Positions 29,099 to 39,307 are shown, counted from the first letter of the stretch. The stretch: 64,000 bases of DNA from Clostridium senegalense JC122 (GCF_000285575.1 NZ_HE611051.1:258461-322460); one strand, 5' to 3'. Notes: generated by a model from the letters alone, not told the origin. Made by a program: numbers and translations.

Positions 29099-29577
29099 TA
29101 TAATTCAACCCCGCCCTCATTTTCTTTTATAAAGTTTTTCTTCATATTTTTTCTATAATCAATTAACTTTTCTTTAATTTCAGGATATTTATTAGATAAT
29201 ATTTGTACTGCTAACATAGCTGCATTATAGCTATTATTTATACCAACTGTAGCTACTGGAATTCCCTTTGGCATTTGTACTATAGAATATAGTGCATCTA
29301 ATCCATTTAGTTCTGCTTTTATAGGAACTCCTATAACTGGAATAACAGTTTTAGATGCTATAACTCCTGGCAAATGTGCAGCAAGACCAGCTCCTGCAAT
29401 TACGCATTCACAACCATCTTCTTCTAACTGTTTCAAAACTTCTTCTAATTTTTCAGGCACTCTATGTGCAGAAAGAATATGTGCCTCAAAATTGATTTCA
29501 AATTCTCTTAAACATTTTGCAGCATTTCTCATAATTTCAGTATCTGATTTACTTCCAAATATAATTGCAACTTTCAC
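29098..29577 (-). CDS. purE: N5-CAIR mutase
   Basis: A 159-aa PurE with the signature [20 protein letters not shown], the SAHRVPEKL active-site loop and [17 protein letters not shown]. No purK is present beside it, so either purK lies elsewhere or this PurE uses AIR and CO2 directly as class II enzymes do; the sequence was not enough to decide. It is the second gene, 21 bases after purL. Confidence 0.96.
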   Translation of the reverse strand: MKVAIIFGSKSDTEIMRNAAKCLREFEINFEAHILSAHRVPEKLEEVLKQLEEDGCECVIAGAGLAAHLPGVIASKTVIPVIGVPIKAELNGLDALYSIVQMPKGIPVATVGINNSYNAAMLAVQILSNKYPEIKEKLIDYRKNMKKNFIKENEGGVEL

Positions 29578-29598
29578 AAATATACCTCCTAAAATCTA

Positions 29599-32500
29599 TT
29601 ATTTAAAATAGTGAACTCCGCTCTCAAAAATTTTCTGTTCATGATTTCCTATAACATTTTTTATAACATTTGTTCCTATTCTTTCACTATGACCCATTTT
29701 CCCAAATACTCTTCCATCTGGACTTGTTATGCCTTCAATTGCATATAATGAACCATTTGGGTTGAATTTTATATCATAAGTTGGATTTCCATTTAAATCA
29801 ACATATTGTGTAGCAACTTGATCATTTTCAAATAAAGTTTTTATACCTTCCTCACTACCATAAAATCTTCCTTCACCATGTGATACTGGAATTGTATAAA
29901 CATCTCCTACCTTTGTTTTACAAAGCCATGGTGAAGAATTTGAAACTATTTTAGTATTTACCATACAAGATATATGTCTTCCTATTGAATTATTAGTTAG
30001 TGTTTCACTGTTTTCATTTAAATCCGTTATTTCGCCATAAGTTACAAGACCAAGTTTAATAAGTGCTTGAAATCCATTGCAAATTCCTAACATCAATCCA
30101 TCACGATTTTTCAATAACTCCATGACCTCATTTTTAATTTTGCTATTTCTAAATACTGTAGCTATAAACTTACCAGAACCATCAGGTTCATCCCCTGCAC
30201 TAAATCCACCTGGTAACATAACTATTTGTGATGTTTTTATTTTTTTAGCTAAAATTTCTATAGATTCCTCTATATTTTTTGAAGTTAAATTTTTAAATAC
30301 AACCTGTTCAACTTCTGCTCCCGCTTTTATAAATGCTCTTTCACAATCATACTCACAATTAGTTCCTGGGAATACAGGAATTACAACCTTTGGCTTTGCA
30401 ACCTTTATTAAAGGTGACTTAATTTCTAACTTGTTTTTAACTTTATAATTTTCTATTTTTTTATTGTATATACTTTTATTTGTATAATCAGTTGGGAAAA
30501 TTTCTTCTAATGGCATATTATAAATGCTTTCTATTTCATCTAAATTAACTATTTCATTGTTCCACTGTATGTTGTATTCCTTTGTTGTTTCCCCTAAAAT
30601 AGTATAATCAATATTTTCTAGTTCTTTTTCCAAATTAACATTATCACTAATTTCTAATATAATAGTTCCATAATTTAATTTAGTAATTTCATTTAAATTT
30701 AGGCCTTTACTAAATTTAAATCCTATTTTATTTCCTAAAGCCATTTTAATTACTGCCTCTAATATACCCCCAAACTTTGATGTATAGGATGCTAAAACCA
30801 GTTCTTTGCCTATAAGTGAATGTATTTTTTCAAAATTAAGTTTTAATTTATCTGTATCTACAATTTCATGTTCATTCTTTTTAGCATTTATAGAAATTAC
30901 CTTGCTATTAAACTTTTTAAATTCTTGAGTTACAACTTTATTAACATCCACTGTTGATACTGCAAAAGATATTAATGTTGGAGGCACATTTAAATCTTTA
31001 AAAGTTCCTGACATACTATCTTTTCCACCTATAGCTGGTATCTGAAAACTATGTTGTGCGTATAATGCTCCTAATAATGCTGAAAATGGCTTACCCCATT
31101 TTTCTTTATCACATCCCAGCTTTTCAAAATATTCTTGAAGTGATAATCTAACTTTTTTATAATCTCCACCTATAGCAACAATTTTTGCTAAACTTTCTAT
31201 AACTGCATAAAACGCTCCATGGAATGGACTCCAAGATGATATATATGGATTAAATCCATGTGACATTATTGTACCTGTTGAAGTTTCTCCATTTAAAATT
31301 GGAAGTTTACATACCATTGCCTCATTGGGCGTTTGTTGATATCTGCCTCCGAAAGGCATAATTACTGTATTTCCTCCAATTGAAGAATCAAAATTTTCTA
31401 TTAACCCCTTTTGTGAACATATATTTAAATTTCCAACCAAATCTTTTATTGTTTCTTCAAAAGTATTTTTCATAAAAATATTTTTTTCAAAATAATTTTC
31501 CGATTCCTTTGGTGCTATTGCTTTAACTTTATTAAAACTTTTTGCTCCATTAGTATCTAAGAAATCTCTTGAAATATTTAAAATTTCTTGACCATTAAAA
31601 TTCATTACTATACGTTTTTCTTCTGTAACCTCTGCAACTGCTACAGCTTCTAAATTCTCATTTTGTGCATATTCTATAAATTTCTCCACATCTTTTTCAC
31701 TAACAACTACTGCCATTCTTTCTTGTGATTCTGATATTGCAATTTCAGTTCCATTTAATCCTTCATATTTTTTAGGAACTAAATTTAAATTTATTTTTAA
31801 TCCTGGAGCAAGCTCACCTATTGCAACAGAAACTCCTCCAGCTCCAAAATCATTACATCTTTTAATCATTGTTGTAACTTTTTTATTTCTAAATAATCTT
31901 TGAATTTTTCTCTCCGTTGGAGCATTTCCTTTCTGAACTTCAGCATTACAACTTTCAAGAGATTTTTCATTATGTTCTTTAGATGAACCTGCAGCACCAC
32001 CAACCCCATCTCTTCCTGTTCTTCCACCTAATAGAATGATTTTATCTGTAGGCTGTGGGTTTGCTCTTATTACATTTTCATAAGGTGCTGCTGCTATAAC
32101 TGCACCAACTTCCATTCTTTTTGCTTCATAACCATCATGGTACAATTCTTGTACATATCCTGTTGCTAACCCTATTTGATTTCCATAGCTGCTATATCCC
32201 TTTGCTGCTTCTTTTGTAATTTTTCTTTGTGGTAATTTTCCTTTTAATGTATTTTTTAAATCTTCCTTAGGATTTTTACATCCAGTAATCCTCATAGCCT
32301 GATATACATAACTTCTTCCTGAAAGCGGATCCCTTATAGCTCCACCTAGGCAAGTAGATGCTCCTCCAAAAGGTTCAATTTCTGTTGGATGATTGTGTGT
32401 TTCATTTTTAAACATCACTAAATATTTCTCATTTTTCCCATCAATATCTGCATCTATAATTATGCTACAAGCATTTATTTCTTCTGAAATATCTAAATCA

Positions 32501-33372
32501 TCTAATTTTCCTATAGCTCTTAACTTTTTCATTCCAATTACGGCTATGTCCATAAGTGTCACAGCTTTATCTTTGTCTTTATATAACTCATTTCTATAAT
32601 TATTATATATTTCTAAAGCTTCTTTTATAGGTTTTGAAAATTTACCCTCTTCAATTTCAATATCTGTTAATATTGTTTGAAATGTAGTATGTCTACAATG
32701 ATCTGACCAATAAGTTTCTATAACTTTAACTTCCGTTATAGTAGGGTCTCTTCTTTCTTCATTTTTAAAATAATTTTGAACAAGCTTTAAATCCTCTAAA
32801 GTCATTGCTAAAGATTTTTCTTTTATAAAGCTTTCTAATTGCCCTTCTTCTAAATTTATAAATCCCTCTATAATTTCAACTGGTTTAATATCAATATTTT
32901 CTTCATTAAATTTGGCCATTTCATCCACTGATACTTCTCTAGAGTCCACAGTATTTATGTAGTATTTTTTCACTTTTTCTACGTCATTCTTACTAAGTAA
33001 TCCTTCTAAAATAATTATTTTACTAGTTTTAACTTTTAGATCTTCTTTTTGAGTTAATATTTGAATACACTGCATAGCTGAGTCTGCCCTTTGATCATAT
33101 TGGCCTGGAAGATATTCAACCCTAAATGAATTTTTATTTTCTATATTAATTTTTTCATATAAATTGTCTACATTTACTTCGCTTAAAATAAACTCTTTAA
33201 CTAATTCACATTCATGACTATTTATTCCCTTTATATCATATCTATTTATGACTTTTACATCTTTTAAATTATTCAGCTTAAGATTTACAGTAAAATCTCT
33301 TAACATTCCCTGTGATTCCAAATTAAAATTCGGTTTTTTCTCAACATAAATAGTAAAAATTTGATTTTGCAT
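29599..33372 (-). CDS. purL: Phosphoribosylformylglycinamidine synthase, single-chain
   Basis: A 1257-aa large-type PurL in which the synthetase and glutaminase are fused, as usual in clostridia. The synthetase part shows SDHCRHTTFQT, FKNETHNHPTEIEPFGGAST, GGRTGRDGVGGAAGSS and IGGKDSMSGTF. The C-terminal glutaminase has VIPVFPGTNCEYD, LPGGFSAGDE, the nucleophile in LGICNGFQALI and VSHGEGRFYG. The ATG at 33372 follows AGGGGGAAAAG; an open frame extends 45 codons further up (to 33507) but covers the promoter and is not expected to be translated. First gene of the operon. Confidence 0.96.
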   Translation of the reverse strand: MQNQIFTIYVEKKPNFNLESQGMLRDFTVNLKLNNLKDVKVINRYDIKGINSHECELVKEFILSEVNVDNLYEKINIENKNSFRVEYLPGQYDQRADSAMQCIQILTQKEDLKVKTSKIIILEGLLSKNDVEKVKKYYINTVDSREVSVDEMAKFNEENIDIKPVEIIEGFINLEEGQLESFIKEKSLAMTLEDLKLVQNYFKNEERRDPTITEVKVIETYWSDHCRHTTFQTILTDIEIEEGKFSKPIKEALEIYNNYRNELYKDKDKAVTLMDIAVIGMKKLRAIGKLDDLDISEEINACSIIIDADIDGKNEKYLVMFKNETHNHPTEIEPFGGASTCLGGAIRDPLSGRSYVYQAMRITGCKNPKEDLKNTLKGKLPQRKITKEAAKGYSSYGNQIGLATGYVQELYHDGYEAKRMEVGAVIAAAPYENVIRANPQPTDKIILLGGRTGRDGVGGAAGSSKEHNEKSLESCNAEVQKGNAPTERKIQRLFRNKKVTTMIKRCNDFGAGGVSVAIGELAPGLKINLNLVPKKYEGLNGTEIAISESQERMAVVVSEKDVEKFIEYAQNENLEAVAVAEVTEEKRIVMNFNGQEILNISRDFLDTNGAKSFNKVKAIAPKESENYFEKNIFMKNTFEETIKDLVGNLNICSQKGLIENFDSSIGGNTVIMPFGGRYQQTPNEAMVCKLPILNGETSTGTIMSHGFNPYISSWSPFHGAFYAVIESLAKIVAIGGDYKKVRLSLQEYFEKLGCDKEKWGKPFSALLGALYAQHSFQIPAIGGKDSMSGTFKDLNVPPTLISFAVSTVDVNKVVTQEFKKFNSKVISINAKKNEHEIVDTDKLKLNFEKIHSLIGKELVLASYTSKFGGILEAVIKMALGNKIGFKFSKGLNLNEITKLNYGTIILEISDNVNLEKELENIDYTILGETTKEYNIQWNNEIVNLDEIESIYNMPLEEIFPTDYTNKSIYNKKIENYKVKNKLEIKSPLIKVAKPKVVIPVFPGTNCEYDCERAFIKAGAEVEQVVFKNLTSKNIEESIEILAKKIKTSQIVMLPGGFSAGDEPDGSGKFIATVFRNSKIKNEVMELLKNRDGLMLGICNGFQALIKLGLVTYGEITDLNENSETLTNNSIGRHISCMVNTKIVSNSSPWLCKTKVGDVYTIPVSHGEGRFYGSEEGIKTLFENDQVATQYVDLNGNPTYDIKFNPNGSLYAIEGITSPDGRVFGKMGHSERIGTNVIKNVIGNHEQKIFESGVHYFK

Positions 33373-33396
33373 AACTTTTCCCCCTAAGCCATTCTT

Positions 33397-33448
33397 TAAT
33401 ACGAACATTATTTTTATTTTTTTATAATAATTCGATATTGTTATTATA
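33397..33448 (-). promoter_or_regulatory. purL promoter region with inverted PurBox-like pair
   Basis: A TATAAT -10 (33448-33443) preceded by TATGT lies in the leader. Downstream, TAATACGAACATT (33397-33409) and ATAATTCGATATT (33427-33439) resemble the B. subtilis PurR box AWWWCCGAACWWT in inverted orientation, with a 17-base gap; 16-17 is the known PurBox spacing. Each box has about two mismatches. The -35 is weak. Whether a PurR protein exists in this genome is not visible. Confidence 0.5.
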
Positions 33449-33639
33449 ACATAGTTTTTCTTTTTTAAAAGTACTTTTTTAAAAATATTTTTATTTTTGT
33501 TCGACATAATACGTATATTGTTTTTATTTATTCTTTTTATTGTACGTTTGTTTGAATTTTATAAATATTAAATTTGTATTTCAAATATAGTTAGCTTTAA
33601 TTTTGATTTTAGACTATATTCTAAAAAACATATAAAAAA

Positions 33640-33675
33640 GCATTTTTAAATATCTTTTTAAATATTTAAAAACGC
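33640..33675 (-). terminator. Terminator of the 33.7-kb hypothetical gene
   Basis: GC(G/A)TTTTTAAATAT pairs with ATATTTAAAAA(T/C)GC, followed by TTTTTTAT on the minus strand. Confidence 0.75.
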
Positions 33676-33715
33676 CCTAATATAAATTTCTTTAACTTTA
33701 TTATATTTTATTTAA

Positions 33716-34456
33716 TTATATATATAAATAAAAAACTGCTATTATCATTATTATTAAGAAAATAACCACTGATATAAATATTTTATCTATTTTTCTAGAA
33801 GGCGTATGTCCAAACTCTTTTCCACTTTGACCATTAAATATACAATAGTAAGTTTTCATATTATAGGAATACTTGCATACCCAAACTGGTACTAATACTT
33901 TATAAAATTCCTCATCAATTATTTCATGTGATTTTACTTTATAAAATTTTTTCTTCATTTCTTTAGTATTCTGTTTCAAGAGTTTTTTATTAATAACATC
34001 TTCTAATTTTTTCATAACTGCACCTTTATAATGATTTATACAATCATCATATACTTGAATAAATTTTTCTTTTGGTGCATCTTTCGTCTCATCTCCGCTT
34101 ATATGCATTTTAGAAAAATCATAAGGTGATATTTGATCCATATCATATCTAGGTATCACTTGAGATGCAAAAAGAGAATAATCTTTTATATAAAACATTT
34201 CATTATCATCAATTATAGTGCTCATTCCCCTTCGAATTTTATATCTTTTTTGCACTCTTATAGTGTAATCTAATTGAATTTTTAAATTGCATACGTAACA
34301 AGGCATATAGTATGGTCTTACACTCATTAATCTTATTTCTTTTGTGAAATTTTTAGGAATATGCCTCCTACTTTCTATCCACTTATAAAAATATTGCTTT
34401 ATAATCTCTTCATTCTCTAGTTTAAAATCAACAATGTATACTTCTTCTTTTTTCAT
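33716..34456 (-). CDS. Uncharacterised protein with C-terminal membrane anchor
   Basis: A 246-aa protein. Noted pieces are VRPYYMPCYVCNLKIQLDYT, LVPVWVCKYSYNMKTYYCIF and NGQSGKEFGHTPSRK, followed by one hydrophobic helix at residues about 223-245. The W-x-C...Y...FNGQ(S/T)GK..G..P pattern occurs in zinc-ribbon membrane proteins of clostridia sometimes annotated as helicase-like, but here the N-terminal ribbon is absent. No function can be assigned. The ATG at 34456 is 8 bases after AAGG; the ATG at 34465 overlaps that site. Confidence 0.65.
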   Translation of the reverse strand: MKKEEVYIVDFKLENEEIIKQYFYKWIESRRHIPKNFTKEIRLMSVRPYYMPCYVCNLKIQLDYTIRVQKRYKIRRGMSTIIDDNEMFYIKDYSLFASQVIPRYDMDQISPYDFSKMHISGDETKDAPKEKFIQVYDDCINHYKGAVMKKLEDVINKKLLKQNTKEMKKKFYKVKSHEIIDEEFYKVLVPVWVCKYSYNMKTYYCIFNGQSGKEFGHTPSRKIDKIFISVVIFLIIMIIAVFYLYI

Positions 34457-34549
34457 TCTTTTCATCCTTATATCTTAATATATGTCTCATTTCTATAAAC
34501 TAGTCCACTATCTAATATTCGTAATTTTCAGCAAAATCTTTATAAAAAA

Positions 34550-34587
34550 AGTGAATATCTTAAATTTTATAATTTAAGACATTCACT
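34550..34587 (-). terminator. Terminator of the 34.6-kb hypothetical gene
   Basis: AGTGAATATCTTAAATT pairs with AATTTAAGACATTCACT, with TTTTTTT on the minus strand; it overlaps the stop codon. Confidence 0.85.
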
Positions 34588-34903
34588 ATATATTACTATC
34601 TTTTTCTTTTTCAAATGCTTCTTTTATGTCATTACCTATAAGTTCTAAAATTCTATCTATCAATTCTATTATCTCTTTATCATCATCTTCCTTTACGCCA
34701 CTTTCCATTATTAATGTAGGAGCACAAGAACAACATTTTCTTGTAAGTAATATAACTTTAGTATATACATCATGGTTAATTAAATCATCAAATGTAATAT
34801 TCTGTTTATCCATTGAAACTAATATCCCCATAAGTCCATTATGAACTTTTACGTCTATCCCATTATATCTTATTGCTTTTAGTTCTGCCTTTACAACTTT
34901 CAT
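34586..34903 (-). CDS. Small uncharacterised protein with CCxC motif
   Basis: A 105-aa acidic protein, MKVVKAELKAIRYNGIDVKV..., with a KCCSCAPTLIM cluster near residue 58 and a C-terminal helix rich in Glu and Lys. The cysteines could bind metal, which is a guess. AGAGGT precedes the ATG and a strong terminator follows, so it is very likely a real single-gene unit. No family recognised. Confidence 0.65.
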   Translation of the reverse strand: MKVVKAELKAIRYNGIDVKVHNGLMGILVSMDKQNITFDDLINHDVYTKVILLTRKCCSCAPTLIMESGVKEDDDKEIIELIDRILELIGNDIKEAFEKEKDSNI

Positions 34904-35058
34904 CTTTGTAACCTCTTTTCATTTTTATATTTATTGCTATATTCATATATATTATTACATAAAAATTTTAATTAATAAAATTTATGAAATCTTCCTTATA
35001 TACTTTTATACTTTTATAAATAGATTCTTAATTTTTTTACCATTAATCAAATTACACG

Positions 35059-35115
35059 TAAAAAAGGGAGCATATCGCTCTTCTAACCTTAAGTTAGTTT
35101 TGCAACAGCCCCTTT
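35059..35115 (-). terminator. Complex terminator of the lipoprotein gene
   Basis: On the minus strand AAAGGGGC... encloses a CTAACTTAAGGTTAG hairpin and then GAGC-GATAT-GCTC followed by CCTTTTTT. Two stems are possible, with the last acting as terminator. Confidence 0.7.
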
Positions 35116-35123
35116 ATATAATA

Positions 35124-35597
35124 TTATTTTAATTGTGAATCTATTATTTTTTCTATTTTTTCACTTTCTTCATCTACTATAAAAATCACATAATTTCCTA
35201 CAACTTTTATTTTTGCATTTTTTACTAATTCATGTTGATCCGGTAGATATTGAGACCACTGTTTGTCTAAATCCTCTTGTCTTTTTTCTACACCATTTTT
35301 TATAGCTTCAACCTTTGATTCATCTTTTACTTTAATTATTGTAATTTCTGATGCTGAAACATTCATCATTGCCTTCTTTATTATATATTCTTCTACATCT
35401 TCATCCTTTATATAATATTGAGCATTTAAAATATCTCCACTTTGAAAGTTTTCCATAGGTCTAAACTCTACTTCTTTTTCAACAGCCGCCATTATATCAG
35501 CTACAGGTATATTTTTAACTTCTTTTTTTGACTTACCACATCCAATTAATGATAAACACATTATAACAATTAACATAAAGGTGATTACTTTTTTCAT
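35124..35597 (-). CDS. DUF4358-type lipoprotein
   Basis: A 157-aa secreted lipoprotein. The signal MKKVITFMLIVIMCLSLIGCGK ends in the lipobox SLIGC, so the cysteine would be lipidated. The body matches DUF4358 in layout: PVADIMAAVEKEV, IKDEDVEEYIIKKAMMNVSASEI and a C-terminal VIFIVDEESEKIEKII. Function unknown. The ATG at 35597 follows AGGAGGAA; an upstream ATG (35615) overlaps that site. Confidence 0.8.
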   Translation of the reverse strand: MKKVITFMLIVIMCLSLIGCGKSKKEVKNIPVADIMAAVEKEVEFRPMENFQSGDILNAQYYIKDEDVEEYIIKKAMMNVSASEITIIKVKDESKVEAIKNGVEKRQEDLDKQWSQYLPDQHELVKNAKIKVVGNYVIFIVDEESEKIEKIIDSQLK

Positions 35598-35698
35598 TTT
35601 AATATTCCTCCTCATATTTTCATCTACTATTACTACGTATTATTCTATAAAAAAGTTCAAAAAATACTAATTTATTTTCATAAAACTTTAATAAAAAA

Positions 35699-35739
35699 TG
35701 AAAACTCTTATAAACAAAAATGCTTATAAGAGTTTTCAT
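35699..35739 (-). terminator. Terminator of the sensor kinase gene
   Basis: ATGAAAACTCTTATAA(A/G)CA pairs with TGCTTATAAGAGTTTTCAT; TTTTTTATT follows on the minus strand. Confidence 0.8.
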
Positions 35740-35826
35740 TCCAAACCAATTATTAATAAGTGATTTGTTGAATATATGAGATATTTAAAATTATATACCT
35801 AATATACTTTATTGTCAAAGCATATT

Positions 35827-37776
35827 TTAATCATCATATATATCTGAAAATTCTAGGTTTATTTTTTCTTGTGGATTATTTATAGTATTTTTATCAACTA
35901 TACACTTTCTATTGCATTCTTTAATAGGAAGTCTTATTATAAATTCACTACCTTGTCCAATTTCACTTTTTACTTCCAGTTCTCCATCATGCATTTCAAT
36001 TAGTGACTTTGTTAAAGAAAGTCCTATACCACTTCCTTCTTGATTTCTAGTTAATAAATTTTCTACTTGCCTAAACCGTTCAAATATTATCTGCTGCTTA
36101 TCTTTTGGTATTCCTATTCCTGTATCTTTAACAGTTATTTTTATCCATTTGTCTTCATCATATATATTTACAAATATATCTCCACCTTGTGGAGTAAACT
36201 TTATAGCGTTTGATAAAAGATTTAGCATAACTCTTTCTATTTTATCTTGATCAAAGCACCCTATTTTTTCCTCTACCTCAGTGTCAAATGTCAGATTTAT
36301 ATTTTTTCGTTCAATATAATTAGCTGCTGACATTGTTATATCCTCAACCACTTCAACTACATTAATATTTTCATATTGAAGGGCGAAATATCCTGCATCT
36401 ATTTTAGTTATATCTATTAAATTATTTATAAGTTTTAATAATCTTCTACTATTTTGTTTTAATGCATCCATTCTTTTATAAATAGCATCATTTTTATATA
36501 CTATCTCTCCATTTTTTAAATGCATATCATTTAATTGAAGTGTACTTAATATTATATTTAATGGGGTTCTTAATTCATGAGAAATATTTGCAAAAAACTC
36601 AGTTCGTAAATTTTCATATTCTAGCGCTTGCTTATACAACTTATTCTTATATTCAATCCTAAGCAATAATATTATTATTAATAATGTCAGTATAGCGATA
36701 ATTAATATTATTGTAGCCTTAAGTTCCATTGGTATTTTTTTTAATACTGACGGATGATTTAATACTACTGAATTACTAGGTAAATTTTTCATATTTATAG
36801 AAAAATTATTCAAGGCCTCATAATAAAATACATATTTAAAACTAGAATTACTTATATCATACATTGTATTAACATCTTCATTATTAAGTATTCTATAACA
36901 TAAATCTCCTGTTAACTCTCCAATTTTACATCCTTCAATTATAGGCCCACCTACAACTACTGAATTTAACCATGACTCACTCCAAGTATAAAGCTCTCTT
37001 TTAGTATGATAATAAACAATAGTAGATATTGTATCTCTATCAATTATCTGTCCATTTTCATCTTTATAGACACCATACATAAAATTAACACTATTTTTCT
37101 CATTTCCTTCAGTCTTTTCTAATGCTTCATTTATATAATCACATTGAATTATATTAAATTTACAATTATCATATTTAGATTGTAGTTTTTTTATTTCCTC
37201 TGCAAATATTTTTGAAGTTATTGTGTTATCTAACATAAAGTTCATTGTTTTAACATCATTATGTGTTTTAAACACAAAAGAAATAGCATTTGATATTAAA
37301 AATTGCTCACGAACTCCTACTGAATGTTCTTCCAGGTTCTCTCCTAATTTTAAGTCTTGTTTATTAATGCTAGTATATACCACAGGTGTATCTAAAAAGA
37401 TTTCATCATAAATTTGATTTAATACCATAAGTGCTTCATCATTGCATACTACAATTAAATCATAATTTTGATTTTTAAACTTTGAAGTGAAATTTTTCTT
37501 TACTTCGTTTAAATCTAATGCATTCCTTTTGCTATCCAAGTATTCAAAATTATACTCCACATTCTTAAGTTCTTTACTTAAACCCTCTTTAATGCCAGAA
37601 AAAATTTGAGCTTCCCAAGTTTCATCAAAATGGTATGAATTAATAATAAGTATTTTTTTTTGAGTATCTTTATCTATATTTTTGTTTACATTTGCATAAA
37701 CACTATAAGAAATTGTAGTAAATAATGATATTAATATTATCATTAGTATGTATTTTGCACTACATTTACCTTTCAT
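35827..37776 (-). CDS. Membrane sensor histidine kinase with ABC-substrate-binding-like sensor
   Basis: A 649-aa orphan kinase. An N-terminal helix (about 10-28) and a second one (about 351-371) flank an extracellular domain whose start KKILIINSYHFDETWEAQIF resembles ABC-type substrate-binding sensor domains. A HisKA domain has HELRTPLN (His400), and the ATPase has NLLSNAIKFTPQGG, KDTGIGIPKDKQ and GSGIGLSLTKS. It should phosphorylate a response regulator that is not encoded nearby. CGGAGGA precedes the ATG. The ligand is unknown. Confidence 0.9.
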   Translation of the reverse strand: MKGKCSAKYILMIILISLFTTISYSVYANVNKNIDKDTQKKILIINSYHFDETWEAQIFSGIKEGLSKELKNVEYNFEYLDSKRNALDLNEVKKNFTSKFKNQNYDLIVVCNDEALMVLNQIYDEIFLDTPVVYTSINKQDLKLGENLEEHSVGVREQFLISNAISFVFKTHNDVKTMNFMLDNTITSKIFAEEIKKLQSKYDNCKFNIIQCDYINEALEKTEGNEKNSVNFMYGVYKDENGQIIDRDTISTIVYYHTKRELYTWSESWLNSVVVGGPIIEGCKIGELTGDLCYRILNNEDVNTMYDISNSSFKYVFYYEALNNFSINMKNLPSNSVVLNHPSVLKKIPMELKATIILIIAILTLLIIILLLRIEYKNKLYKQALEYENLRTEFFANISHELRTPLNIILSTLQLNDMHLKNGEIVYKNDAIYKRMDALKQNSRRLLKLINNLIDITKIDAGYFALQYENINVVEVVEDITMSAANYIERKNINLTFDTEVEEKIGCFDQDKIERVMLNLLSNAIKFTPQGGDIFVNIYDEDKWIKITVKDTGIGIPKDKQQIIFERFRQVENLLTRNQEGSGIGLSLTKSLIEMHDGELEVKSEIGQGSEFIIRLPIKECNRKCIVDKNTINNPQEKINLEFSDIYDD

Positions 37777-38152
37777 AAATCCTCCGAACCCTAATCTTAT
37801 TTACTACAATATTATACATTAAATAAAAATATATTACAAATTTTAACATAGAACTTTTTTAATCTTTTAAATTTTTAAATTTTAAAGATTTTTAATTTAT
37901 AGTTGATTTTATCCATTTATTTAAACCATTACATATTTTATTTGGCAACAAATTTTTAACTATTTAAGTTTTATTTTAATTTTAAATTCAATTTTAAATG
38001 TTATTTTTATATTTTTTTAATTAAATCATATTTTTCATATTTATTTCTTCATTATTTAACATTATTTTACTACTTATTAACACTCTTTTTTGTTTTACAT
38101 AATATAATATTATTAATTTAAAAATATTCTTATTAAAAAAGGGGGCGTTTTA
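37777..38152. other. AT-rich gap between divergent genes
   Basis: About 375 bases, extremely AT-rich, with no open frame, stem or repeat that stands out. It should hold the promoters of both flanking genes. Confidence 0.4.
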
Positions 38153-38533
38153 ATGGAGAATAATTTGAACACAATGGAAGCACTTAAAACTTTATATTAC
38201 AATCCAACTTATATTGCAATAAATGAATATGGTCATACTTTAGAACTTAAAGGTGATGAAAAATTTATTATTCAAAGAAAAATCAAATCATCTAAACAAG
38301 AAAATATTAGTTTGAAAGATAATTGGAGAATTATAAAGCCTATTTCATACGATGATGCTAATGAATTATTTAAACGATTACGTACTGTAGAATGTAGATT
38401 TAAAGATGGAAGTAAACGATTATATAATAAACTTCCTGCAGATGGACAGTTTATTATTGAAAGTGATTTACCATATTGCGATGATTGTCTTTGGTACTAT
38501 TATGGTACCATGGTAATAATAAACAAAGAATAA
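38153..38533 (+). CDS. Uncharacterised 126-aa protein
   Basis: A soluble protein, MENNLNTMEALKTLYYNPTY..., with a C-terminal CDDCLWYYYGTMVIINKE. The AAAGGGGGCG site before the ATG and the terminator after it make it a real gene. No family was recognised; the CxxC pair is the only notable motif. Confidence 0.65.
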   Translation: MENNLNTMEALKTLYYNPTYIAINEYGHTLELKGDEKFIIQRKIKSSKQENISLKDNWRIIKPISYDDANELFKRLRTVECRFKDGSKRLYNKLPADGQFIIESDLPYCDDCLWYYYGTMVIINKE

Positions 38534-38563
38534 TAATTTGACTAAAATTTTAATATGTATTTT

Positions 38564-38597
38564 AAAGTATAGAGTAATTTAACTCTATACTTTTTAC
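38564..38597 (+). terminator. Terminator of the 126-aa protein gene
   Basis: AAAGTATAGAGT/AACTCTATACTTT followed by TT on the plus strand. Confidence 0.8.
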
Positions 38598-38664
38598 ATA
38601 TATGTATCATTTTTACATATAGTTGCATATTTTATTATTGGATAGAGAATTAGGAGGATTTAAA

Positions 38665-39234
38665 ATGAAATATAGACAAAATGAAATGACTTCCTTATCC
38701 GGTAGTGAAACAGAAAAAAATCTTTTAAAAACTTTTTCTGGTGAATCTAGAGCCAGTAATAAATATATGCTTTATGCAGAAAAAGCTCTAGAAGAAGGCT
38801 ATAATTATGTAGCACAAGTATTTCAAGAAACTGCTGGAAATGAAAGAGCACATAGTAGATTTGTTTATAAAAATGCTTTAAAACAAATAAAAAACACTGC
38901 TCAAAATTTAAAAGATGCAATTGAGGGCGAAACTGAAGAATTTTCTTATATTTATAAAGAGTTTGAAGAAACTGCTAGACGTGAAGGCTTTATTGAAATA
39001 GCAAACTTTTATAAAGAACTACAAGAAGTGGAAGAATTCCATCAAGAAAGATTCAAAGATTTATATGACAGAATAGTATCTGGAACAATGTTTAATAGTC
39101 CTGATAAAGTTCAAAATTGGCAATGTATGAATTGTGGATACATTCACGAAGGAAATAATGCTCCTGAAATATGTCCACTGTGCAAATATCCTAAATCATT
39201 CTTTAAAATTGAATGTATGGATTATAAACTTTAA
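38665..39234 (+). CDS. rbr: Rubrerythrin
   Basis: A 189-aa peroxide-scavenging protein. The four-helix diiron domain has GESRASNKYMLYAEKA and FQETAGNERAHSRF, then FEETARREGF and EVEEFHQERF. The C-terminal rubredoxin domain binds iron by CMNCGYI and CPLCKYP. It reduces H2O2 to water in anaerobes. The ATG at 38665 follows AGGAGGA; the longer frame from 38623 has no site. A single gene with a strong terminator. Confidence 0.94.
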   Translation: MKYRQNEMTSLSGSETEKNLLKTFSGESRASNKYMLYAEKALEEGYNYVAQVFQETAGNERAHSRFVYKNALKQIKNTAQNLKDAIEGETEEFSYIYKEFEETARREGFIEIANFYKELQEVEEFHQERFKDLYDRIVSGTMFNSPDKVQNWQCMNCGYIHEGNNAPEICPLCKYPKSFFKIECMDYKL

Positions 39235-39269
39235 TAATACATTTATTTATAATTTAAAATCAATAAAAG

Positions 39270-39306
39270 AGAATGTCTTAAATAACATTTTAAGACATTC
39301 TTTTTT
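39270..39306. terminator. Bidirectional terminator after rubrerythrin
   Basis: AGAATGTCTTAAA/TTTAAGACATTC with TTTTTT on the plus strand, between convergent genes. Confidence 0.88.
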
Positions 39307-39307
39307 C

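Noticed and set aside
33373..33507. N-terminal extension of PurL by 45 codons
   Set aside because: The extension is lysine/asparagine-rich, covers the TATAAT box and PurBox-like sites, and the ATG at 33372 has a strong AGGGGG site and matches the family start.
33373..33715. Guanine riboswitch upstream of the purine operon
   Set aside because: None of the conserved aptamer loop sequences were found on the leader strand.
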